Shown here in pieces: positions 23,203 to 31,600 of a stretch of 64,000 nt of DNA. Position numbers and translations under genes: made by a program. The stretch comes from Lichenostomus cassidix. Taxonomy: Eukaryota > Chordata > Aves > Passeriformes > Meliphagidae. Numbering within the stretch: position 1 is the stretch's first letter; each line of letters begins with the position of its first letter. The notes below the pieces were generated by a model. That model saw only the letters and a program-made list of their open reading frames with translations, was not told where the DNA came from and ran no database searches. The stretch spans positions 70,639,965 to 70,703,964 of the forward strand of contig CM039211.1 in the NCBI GenBank assembly GCA_008360975.2, written 5' to 3'.

Positions 23203-23276
23203 TGCTATTACTTGTCTGCCTTCCAAAACTCACTTTTCCTGGTTGTTTCCAAGCTCTCATCCAAGTACTGGAAGGC

Positions 23277-24031
23277 TGTGGAGGTGTGGCGGCCTGAGCC
23301 GACCGATCCCGAGTCCCAGGTTCCAGCAGTGAATGCCGTCCTGGACTCTGGCAAAGGTGAAGAGGATGTGCTTTCCTGGGGCTCGGCAGAAGCCGAAGTC
23401 TGAGCCGCCCCCTCTCCTCCCCTGGAAAGTTTTCTACGTTGTTCATTGGTTTAAAGTTTTGCTTCCCCGCCTTGTTCCCTCCCCTGTCGCCACCCCTTGC
23501 CAGAATGTTCTGTTGTTGCTGCTCCCCCATTGGTTATGATGTATCCCCTCCCCTGTTGCATATGATTTGCTCCCCCCCTTGTACCTCACCCCTGTGCCGG
23601 AGCCCGTTGGCTCCGCCCCTGCTGTTCCGCCCCTGGAAACCCCGTGTCTGTGTATAAACCCCCCTGTCCCCTTTGTGCAGTGCCTGTGTGGTATCATGCC
23701 CCAGGCCCCTTCGTGCTCAGCACCAGGCATCCTCATGACCCACTAGGCCTGCAGGCTCTCTGACGCTCTCCCTGCGTCTGCGTCCCCTAATAAAACCGAG
23801 CCTTGGAGACCTGCAACCTCTCTGGACTCTGTCTTCGGGGGCCAGCGCCGAGTCACTGCCTCCCCGCCTCTAGGACTTCCTCCTTTGTCGCGGGCCAACA
23901 GCGGGTCGACCCGAGACCGACTGAGGCAGCCGGAGGGCGGAGAAGGAGAGCAGGGCGGGCTGAAGCCGGGACTTCTGGTAAGGTCTGAGCGGCCTTCCAG
24001 GGGCCCGCAAAGCTCCCATCTTACTACTACA
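23277..24031 (+). mobile_element. 5' LTR of ERVK-like provirus
   Basis: 755 bases from TGTGGAGGTG to ACTACTACA, preceded by GAAGGC (23271-23276), the left copy of the target duplication. U3 opens with 41 codons ending SWGSAEAEV-stop (23278-23403). It then has CCAAT-type boxes (ATTGGTT), a GC box in 'cgttggctccgcccctg', TATAAA at 23653-23658 and AATAAA at 23789-23794. R/U5 is GC-rich. The truncated 3' LTR (27802-28125) differs from it at very roughly one base in ten, so the provirus is not recent. Confidence 0.9.
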
Positions 24032-24033
24032 AG

Positions 24034-24047
24034 TGGCACCCAACGTG
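24034..24047 (+). other. Primer-binding site, lysine-tRNA type
   Basis: TGGCACCCAACGTG sits two bases after the 5' LTR. It matches the start of the site used with tRNA-Lys(1,2) (TGGCGCCCAACGTG) at 13 of 14 positions; the match fades after that. Confidence 0.8.
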
Positions 24048-24373
24048 TTCCTCCGATCCCTCCATCCCGCCGTTTGGAAGGAAGAGTGACTTCGCTGGTT
24101 TCATTGCTTCGGTGAGTCGCAGCACTCACACCTGAGAGGTGCTCCTCACCGCCAACTGGAGCTTCGCCCACTGGTCGCAGCCATCAGTGAGGACCAACTG
24201 TGACACAGATGGCGGAACTTTGCGGGAGCCCCGTACAAGGACCACTCACACCGCTATATTTTCAGGTGCGGGGTAGGGGAAGGGGTCCCCTAGCATGCCT
24301 CCTTTTTGTTTAGTTTTTCCTTTGGTGTGGGTGGGTGAGAGTTTAGTTTAGTTAACCTTCTATCTGGGGAGAG
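24048..24373 (+). other. Retroviral leader
   Basis: Non-coding stretch between the primer site and the gag start. It holds an AGATGGCGG YY1-like motif at 24207-24215 and a possible donor-like CAGGTGCGGG near 24264. No packaging structure can be asserted by eye. Confidence 0.55.
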
Positions 24374-25315
24374 ATGGGGGTTAATTTAACTAAAGCCCAG
24401 AGGGAATTTTATGTTAACCTTAAAACTACCCTACTAGTAGCACGCTTTTCATTTTCATCCCAGCTCCTCAAACGCTTTCTTAAATTTTTGTTTGCTGAAT
24501 TCCCTAATGTCACCCCTATGGACGCCAACTCTATTGAATTCTGGCGTCGGGTCCAAACTCGCATGCACCATCTACAGTCTCTGCGGGACAAGCGAGTTGA
24601 CCCATTTTTCGGCATTTTAAGTCAGATTTTTCATGTTTTCCGTCCCTCAAGGAGCTCGGGAGTCCCCGCCAGTCCTTCCCCTTCTTCCCAGTCTCTCACT
24701 AACCCCAGTCCCCTTCTTCCGGGAGGTAGCCACAGCGGCTCAGCCAGCCGAAAGGCTCGGAGTTCTCGCCTAGTCTCCGGCGCCCCTGCGGCTGCTTCTT
24801 CCCCTGCCTGGGAGGGTGAAATGCGCGCGCCCCTCCCGAGCACCCCCGGTTCTGTTTATCCCGATCCCTCTTCCCCAGTTCAACTGTCTTTGTTAGTCCC
24901 CCGCAATCCCCGCCGCATTTCCTTTTGCCTGCCTGAGGAGCTATGTAATGGCGGCAGAAGGCACCAAGATGGCGCCGACCGCATGGCTTCTTCAACCCCC
25001 ATTCCTTCTTCCCACAAGCCTTCATTTCCCGCTGCTTTGTCAGCTTTCCCGCCGAAATACCCTCCTGATCCCTCCCCCTGGGCAATCCATCCATCCATCG
25101 TCGTGTGAGCCCACCCCTTCCCTCAGACTCTCCGCCCCTGCGCCCAACCCCTTTATCCCGACTCCTCCTACTTCCCCTTTCCCACCAAAACCACATCTCT
25201 TCCTTGACTCCTCCCCGGAACCTCCATCAGTGATCCCTCCCTATTTACCACCCCCTCTTGTCCCCTCCCCGGAGGAGGGACCTTCCGGTTCCCGCGGCAC
25301 CCCTTCCAGCGCCCG

Positions 25316-25456
25316 CCGGAAGGACGCCATCTTAGATCCGCCTTGCTGCTCTGGCCGGAAGGACGCCATCTTTGTTGGTCATCCACCGGCTTCTTGCCGG
25401 AAGGAGGCCATCTTGGATGCGTCCCCTGGTCCAGACCGGAAAGAGGCCATCATGGA
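25316..25456 (+). repeat. In-frame tandem repeat in gag with ETS/YY1-like sites
   Basis: Four units start at 25316, 25355, 25397 and 25436 (spacings 39, 42, 39 bases). Each begins CCGGAA and is followed about 5 bases later by GCCATC(T/A)T. The first three carry the YY1-like core (reverse complement AAGATGGC), and CCGGAAG is an ETS-type core in those three. Because all spacings are multiples of three the units also repeat at peptide level (RKDAI/RKEAI). Confidence 0.8.
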
Positions 25457-25710
25457 TCCACAACCGGAGGTCCTCCAAGATCCCTTTGTTGCGCCAGTGC
25501 ACGTTGCATGGGCGGGCAGCAACCCACGGTGGGAGCCCTTTGACCGGTCCGTCTTGAAAGATCTGGCGAAAACACAGAATTTGGCAGAGATTCAAATTAC
25601 TTCAAATCTGTGTTGCATGCCACTCTTACAGGCATCCCTCTAGTCCCCGCAGACATCAAACTAATCATGTCTTGTCTACTATCTCCCATTGAGTACCAAG
25701 AATGGGAAGA

Positions 25711-26444
25711 TGTGGAGGTGCGGCAGCCCGAGCCGGCCGACCCTGAGTCCCCAGAGCCAGAAGTCAATGTGGTCCACACCAGCGACGAGGATGGCGCCAA
25801 AGACACCCTGTCCTGGGGCTCAGAAGAGGCCGAGGTCTGAGCTGCTGTCTCCCCTCCCCTAGATAGTTTCTGTTAAGTTCATTGGTTCAAAGTTGTGCTT
25901 CCCCGCCTTGTTCCCTCCCCTGTTGCCTCCCCTTGCTGGCAGTTTCTGTTGCTGCGCTCCCCTCATTGGTTCAATGTAATCCCCTCCCCGGTTACTGTTG
26001 ATTCGCTCCCCCGCCTGCCCCTCTTGACTGTTCCGGAGCCCGTTGGCTCCGCCCCTGTGATCCCGCCCTCGGAAACCCCATGCCTGTCCTTTTAAACCCC
26101 TGTTCTCCCCGACCTCATGGTCGGTGGGTCTACGACTCGAGACCTGCAGCACTCTGTGCCCGGCATCTCCGTAGTGCGCCCACCCGAGGGTTCCTCGACG
26201 CGCTCCCCTGCTGCTTCTACCCCACAATAAAGACGCCTTGAGGAATCTCTCTCCCGCTTGGACTCTCTTTACCTCGGGGGTGGCCAGCGACTCCACTGCC
26301 TTCCTGCCCAGAGGACACCTTCCTCTGCTGCAAGGTCCACCTGGCGACCCTGGGGCCGACTGCAGCTGCCTAAGGGTGGGACCAAAGAGCAGGGTGGGCT
26401 GAAACCAGGACCCCGGCTAGGTCCTGGTGACCTGCCAGAGCCCA
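25711..26444 (+). mobile_element. Solo LTR nested inside gag
   Basis: 734 bases from TGTGGAGGTG to CCAGAGCCCA. The flanking hexamers GGAAGA (25705-25710) and GGAAGC (26445-26450) match at 5 of 6 positions. The U3 start, CCAAT boxes and the 'cgttggctccgcccctg' GC-box block are shared with the 5' LTR, but R and U5 differ clearly, so this is a related but distinct subfamily. TTTTAAA (26090-26096) stands at the TATA position and AATAAA is at 26226-26231. U3 encodes 42 open codons ending SWGSEEAEV-stop (25712-25840). It interrupts the capsid part of gag and must be younger than the host provirus. Confidence 0.85.
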
Positions 26445-27123
26445 GGAAGCTCTAACGAGGCCAGGCGAAACCAACTCGGGAGTTACAACTACAGCTCGCC
26501 ACAGACGGAGCGTCAAATAGCCCACCCTTTGATCTATTAGTGGATGAAGGGGACTATATAGAGCCCCAAAAACAAGCCCGGGACATCCCTACCAATGTCC
26601 TCATATCCCTTGCTGGCACTGCAGAACGAGTCCTGCTTGGTATCCCTCCGGAGGATGCCCCCACTGTACCCTACTTAGAAATCTTCCAAGGCCTCGACGA
26701 AGCTTTTGCAAGCTTCGTCGAGAAACTTAAGCAAGCCATCGATCGACAAGTGCCTGACCATAACATTCGGGAACAACTACTTGTCAATGGAGCAATCACG
26801 CGGGCGAACTCGATTTGCAAGGAGATAATCCTTGCCCTCCCACATGACCCCAGGCCGACCATCGCCCAGATGGTGAGCGCGTGTTGGCGACTCGCCGCCG
26901 TCAAGGCACTGAACACCAACGCCAGCCAAGCACTCACTGTCCGCGGCACCTATTCCATCTGTAATACGTGTGGCAAGAGGGGTCATTTTGCCGCAGATTG
27001 TCCGACACCCCTGGAAGAGATCTCCCGTTTTTCCCGTTCCCCTGCTTTAGCCCGTGCCCAGCGCCCTTCCCCCACTTCCCTAGTCGAACCTGCTCCCCCT
27101 CCACCTCCCTTCCCTGCTGGCCA

Positions 27124-27130
27124 GGGAAAC
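27124..27130 (+). promoter_or_regulatory. Gag-pro -1 ribosomal frameshift site
   Basis: G GGA AAC in the gag frame, immediately before the gag stop (27131-27133). A -1 slip leads straight into the open frame that runs to 27612. This heptamer is the type used by type-D betaretroviruses at gag-pro. I cannot demonstrate a downstream pseudoknot by eye. Confidence 0.8.
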
Positions 27131-27820
27131 TGAATGTGTGGTGTGAGATGCTGGCCTCGCGCTGCCAACAGCAACCGGCTGGCCTCGACTCCACCATTTT
27201 CCAACTTGCGTGGGTCGATGATGACATCAACATTCCCGAATTTGGACAATGTCTTTTTAATCTAAGATGTGACTTTTCTGACATTTTCATTTTGGCACTT
27301 GTAGACACGGACCGAGGACCCAGGGAAGTTTCCATCATCCCTTCCTTGGTTAGAGTGGATGCAGAGGGGTTCTTTCCCATCCAAGTTGAAGTCACCGACC
27401 CCCCTCTTGTTCTTGCCAGGAAGCAGGTCGTGGCAAGGATCAAAGTCTTCCCACTCCAAGCCATCGTCTCGGAATTTCCGTTCGTTGCCTGGTCCCAAGT
27501 GGTGGGTAAGAGCCGACCAATGCTTACTTGCGGACTCTCCCAGAGAGGGGACAACATCTCCCTCTCTGGAATGTTAGAACTGGTGCTGACATCACGGTCA
27601 TCTCCTCTGTGAGTTGGCCGTCGGCGTGGGCCAAAGAGCCTGTGGCGGGGTCACTCCGTGGTGTCGGAGGATACACTCCCGCAGAGAGGAGCACCCATCC
27701 AATTCAAATTGAGGGCCCCGAAGGTCGCATTGCCACTGTGCGACCATTTATCATCAATTCGGGATTCAATCTATGGGGGAGAGATGCCATGTCCCAGTGG
27801 GGTGCCCCGCACCAGGCATC
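27124..27820 (+). pseudogene. pro: Retroviral pro region with disabled protease
   Basis: Entered by -1 frameshift. The first ~130 codons occupy the place where class II viruses carry a dUTPase-like domain; sequence such as DPPLVLARKQVVARIKVFP is compatible with that fold, but its catalytic motifs are not evident. Retropepsin follows: near 27570-27600 the TGADITVIS segment is the active-site loop, GVGGYTPAE lies where the flap is expected and NLWGRDAMSQWGA is the conserved C-terminal block. One base is missing within the codon for the catalytic aspartate, which both removes that residue and shifts the frame. Protease is open in the new frame to the junction with the 3' LTR at about 27801. Confidence 0.8.
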
Positions 27821-28125
27821 CTTGTGACCCACTCGGCCCGCGGGTTCTCTGACGCTCTCCCTGCCTTGGCAATTCCCCAGTAAACCTGAGCTTTGGAGAC
27901 TTGCAACTCTTTGGACTCTCTTTGTCTTCGGGGGGCCAACGCTGTTTCACTGCCTCCGTGCCTCCAGGACTCTCTCCTTTGTCGCGGCCCAACGGTGGGT
28001 TGACCTGAGACTGACTGAGGCAGCCGGAGGACGGAGAAGGAGAGCAGGGCGGGCCGAAGCCAGGACTTCTGGCAAGGTCTGAGCGGCCTTCCAGGGGCTC
28101 GCAAAGCTCCCATCTTACTACTACA
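27802..28125 (+). mobile_element. 3' LTR, truncated (end of U3 plus R-U5)
   Basis: Collinear with about 23708-24031 of the 5' LTR and ending in the same ACTACTACA, followed by the GAAGGC duplication. U3 with its TATA box is missing. The polyadenylation signal position reads AGTAAA instead of AATAAA. The left edge is fused directly to protease codons; both partners share a few bases around GTGC...GCACCAGGCATCC, so the deletion may have used short homology. Confidence 0.85.
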
Positions 28126-28394
28126 GAAGGCTGCACGGAGCAGCTTTCCTTTCTCCAGGCCATGCAGGCCTTGCTCTCTCCAGCTGTGTTCACAGCAGAG
28201 GTGCTCCAGCTCTCTGATCATCTCCACGGTCTCCTGCAGCTCCAGCAGCTCCCTGTGTTTGCTGTGCTGAGCAGCCCAGGCCTGGGTGCAGTGCTCCAGG
28301 TGGAGCCTCCTGAGGGCACAATCCCTTAAGCTGCCTACGTTTCTTTGGAAGCAGCCCAGGATTTGATTGTCTTTGTAGGCTGTGAGTACCCAGT

Positions 28395-28665
28395 GTTGGC
28401 TCGGTGCTCAGTGTTCAGCCTTTCATCCCCCAGAAGCCACAAGTCCTTCCTGGCACCACAGAGTAGTCACAAAGGCCCTAAGAGTATCCCACAACATAGG
28501 GGTCAGTGCAGAGGGAACTGACCCCCTCTCAATGCACGGGAGCTCAAAGGACAAAGCATCCCTGGGGTCAACTCACCCCATTATGACAGGGGTTTGGGAG
28601 ACCTTTGTCCCCCTTTGTAAAGGAGGCCCTGGGGGAGCTTTGCAGAGCAATGGGTCTGCATTCGG
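28395..28665 (+). repeat. Unclassified dispersed repeat, copy C
   Basis: More diverged relative of copies A and B: it shares 'aaggccct-agagtatccca', 'gctcaaaggacaaagcatcc' and 'ccctttgtaaaggaggccct' with one or the other. It lies just right of the split CR1, in the same orientation as A and B. Confidence 0.55.
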
Positions 28666-31600
28666 GAGTCTGGCCCCTACGTGCCTTGGCCTTCACAGTG
28701 CTAATGTTAATTTTTCTGGATATTGAGGAATTTTACTATGTTTATTAGCGTTTGCAGATGCTTAAAACTTTTTAGGACAACTGAAACCACAGCACCTCTG
28801 AACTCTTACGAATGAAGCTCAGCAGTTTGATTCATGAGACTATTCATTGCTTTCATCTTGCTTTCTGGCTTTTTTTTGGTCTCTGGAGTGGATGTTTGAA
28901 ATTTCTTTTTGCATGGACTTTTTAAGGGTGGGCCTGAGGTCTGTCACTTGGCATTGAAATTGGGGCGTTTCAGAGAGAATTGGTTTTCTTTATCCCAAAC
29001 ATGTTAAAACAGATTAACAAAGCAAGAAAACTTAATTTATGGGAAGCAACTCATACCACATTCATCTCAGCTGGGTGGCACAGCCTGTTCTGCTGCGACA
29101 CTTAGGCAGGATATTCAGAATTCAACAAGCATTAGATAAAAGCAAACAAACAAACAAATGCAAAATCCAAAATACAGGATGCAAAACCACCTAAAATGAA
29201 TGATTCACGTAAAAGAAGTGAAGCAGCTATCTAGCATTACATCACTTACCTTTCACATTATTTATTTCTCACCATCTCTTTGGTGTCTGTTTTGTGTTTT
29301 CCATGCATCTTGATAGTTTCTGTCTAGCCAAAGACTTATTTGAAATCTGAGAAATACTCATTCTGTGGAAAGAAGTGTTTCAGGATTAACAGTGAAAAAA
29401 TCAAAGCCCAAACAAGAAAATGCAGCCCCCTCCCCCAACCCTACCCCTAGAATCAAGGAGACATTTCAGAAGAAATTTTACAGCCATTCATCCACATTAT
29501 TGTTATTGTTGTTATTATTGTTCTGTTTCTTATTTTTGTTACTTAGTTTGTTTCTACTACTGCCAGGAAAGTTAAAAACCTTGTGGTGGGCAGCTACTGC
29601 CTTAATTTAAAAATAATAATTAAATTATGTGATCATCATCTGAAGTTATGACTCAGTTTCCATTGCTGCAGTAGTGCTCATAATTTCCTGTACTCTTATT
29701 AATTACACTTGCCAGGTTTTATTAAGAGGGCATTTACATTCACTTTATACCCAGAACGAAAGGAAGAATTTCAGTGAGTTAGGAAAAGTTTCATTTGGTG
29801 CATATGTGTATGAGAAAGACCAGAGTTTGGACTTCTCTGAAACGTTGCCATAATTGTAGTCTACCGTACTTTTAGACTGTCAAGAATAAAAATCATTTGT
29901 ACTCTGTATCTCCACAGCACAGACAGTAAAACATATCTCTAAGGCAAAAACTCTGTAAATAGCTGACTTGACTGATCTATATTCATTCTCCTGCATGCTT
30001 TACAGCTGAATTGTGTGCTAGCTTGCTAATTTACAGCCCACAGTGCTTAATTCTACGCAAGAAGTGCAGACCACCACTGTGAGAAAGAGCTAAAAAAAAT
30101 CTTGAACACAAGTGTTAGCATTATTAACAGTTCACATTCACTTCTTAGGTTCATGTGCAAGTCAAATGGTGCACACAGGCACAAAACCCAGCCGTGGGCT
30201 ACACAGAATGAAAAGGCATGTCAGTTCAGTGCCAGAGTGTGCTCACAGATTGGATTTTGCTACTTGCAGCCCTTCTGGCTTTTTCAGCCCCCTCTTGTAT
30301 GCTGATTGACATTATTATGAGCCACATTTTGTTACTGAACACAGATTGGTTCTGTTTACATTGATCCAAATCACAAGAGTTCCTCTGGGACTGATTATTT
30401 TCTCTGTGTACTTTAATATCTACATTAATAAAAATCCTAAAGTATTTTAAATTAACTACAAAATTAAAATTTTAATTAAAATTTTTAAGTTGTTGGTTTG
30501 CAGCCAGCAGGAAAAAAAGCAGTTGAATAGCAGAAAACAGAAGGATTCAGCATTTCTGCAGATGAATCACAAAAAAAGTTGTGATTTTGAGGTGAAATAT
30601 GCAGCTACATACTTGAAAAGAAATTTGTAAGCTGTCTTTACTGGTTGGAAGACTTTTGCTATCAGCTCTAAGCAGCACTTAGTATTGTGCTGAATCATCA
30701 TCTGATAAGGAACTTCAGAATTTCATTTAGGGTTATATCTTCAGAGTATTGTGAAACAAACGAGTATATGCCATTCTGTCTGTGGTTTGGTGCTGGTACT
30801 TGCTTGGCAGTGGAATATTATGTCCCATTACAGCAACTATTAACCAACATCTGAGATGTTTTTCTTTTAACAGCCTGTTTGGTATCAGTTAGACTGATAG
30901 ATCTGATGTGAATGGAAGAATCGGACCTTTTGCTTTTGGGAAAATACCTTCAGTGAGATGAAGGCTGTATGCTGTGTCAGCAGGGCACAAATGCTAGCAT
31001 GAGTTTGTTCACACTGTTCTTACTTATATTTGCTGATGGAGTCTATGAGCTCTGGCAGCATCCCTGGCTCACACCTTTCCCCTTCCCACACTGTGGACTG
31101 ACTCTCAGGCTCCTGTACAGGCTGCTTAAGGCTTGAACACCACCACTGCTGCCTTGATATACGTTTTTCTTTTCTGTAGGCTCCTTCTTGAGGTTACTCA
31201 AGGGACCTGGTCCCTTTGCCATTTTTAAAAAGTGGATTAAATACCTCAGAATGACATGGGTGGCTTCATGAATAGGCTGTTCTATAGGGTGCATCCCACA
31301 GTGGTTGCTGATTGGAGAATGGAGTTCCCACTTAGAAGGACAAATTAAGTCTATGTCTGTCTGAGGAGGGGTTGGAACTTAGGACTCTTTTTGTGGTGCT
31401 TTGTTGGTTTGTTTTTTTTTTTTTTTCCATTTTCTTAATATGTCCACTCTCAATGAGAGTAATCAGTGCACACAGAACATGCATTGTGGACTTGTGCAGG
31501 CATTAAATGGGAAGGGACTGTCTATTGCTGAGTTTATTTCCACTCAGCTACAAAGAAACTGCAGCAAAAGGTCAAGCTGCAGTTTAGATGGAGTTGTGCA

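Larger units (their letters stand above)
24374..27133 (+). pseudogene. gag: Retroviral gag, frame-shifted and LTR-interrupted
   Basis: Gag polyprotein of the class II provirus. The start (MGVNLTKAQREF) has the glycine expected for myristoylation, and a matrix-like domain covers about the first 95 codons. A Pro/Ser-rich region follows with four RK(D/E)AI peptide repeats (25316-25456). Capsid-like sequence starts near WEPFDRSVLKDLAKT and continues as SVLHATLTGIPLVPADIK. After an inserted LTR (25711-26444) capsid resumes and includes a major-homology-like stretch (FQGLDEAFASFVEKLKQ). One nucleocapsid zinc knuckle, CNTCGKRGHFAADC, starts at 26960; a second, usual in this group, is not seen. Frame is lost between about 24950 and 25108, near 25600 and at the LTR junction. 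The gag stop is TGA 27131-27133. Confidence 0.85.
23277..28125 (+). mobile_element. Betaretrovirus-like endogenous provirus, internally deleted
   Basis: Whole element flanked by GAAGGC (23271-23276 and 28126-28131). Order: 5' LTR, primer-binding site, leader, gag (interrupted by a solo LTR), a pro region, then a direct join to the last ~324 bases of the 3' LTR. Reverse transcriptase, integrase and envelope are absent. The primer-site type, myristoylation-type MG start of gag, GGGAAAC gag-pro slip site and 6-base duplication all point to the ERVK (class II) group. Confidence 0.85.
22465..28326 (-). mobile_element. CR1 LINE 3' fragment split into three pieces by ERV insertions
   Basis: The pieces 22465-22614, 23209-23276 and 28132-28326 join into one collinear CR1 3' region in reverse orientation: 'cccacttggccttgaacaca', then 'catccaagtactggaaggc', then 'cagaggtgctccagctctct' and 'ctgatcatctccacggtctc'. 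The gaps are filled by a solo LTR (22615-23202) and a provirus (23277-28125), each with its own 6-base target duplication copied from CR1. Both insertions therefore happened after this CR1 was in place. Confidence 0.85.

Noticed and set aside
27134..27500. dUTPase domain in the pro region
   Set aside because: The position fits, but the conserved dUTPase motifs are not readable, so it is described only as possible.
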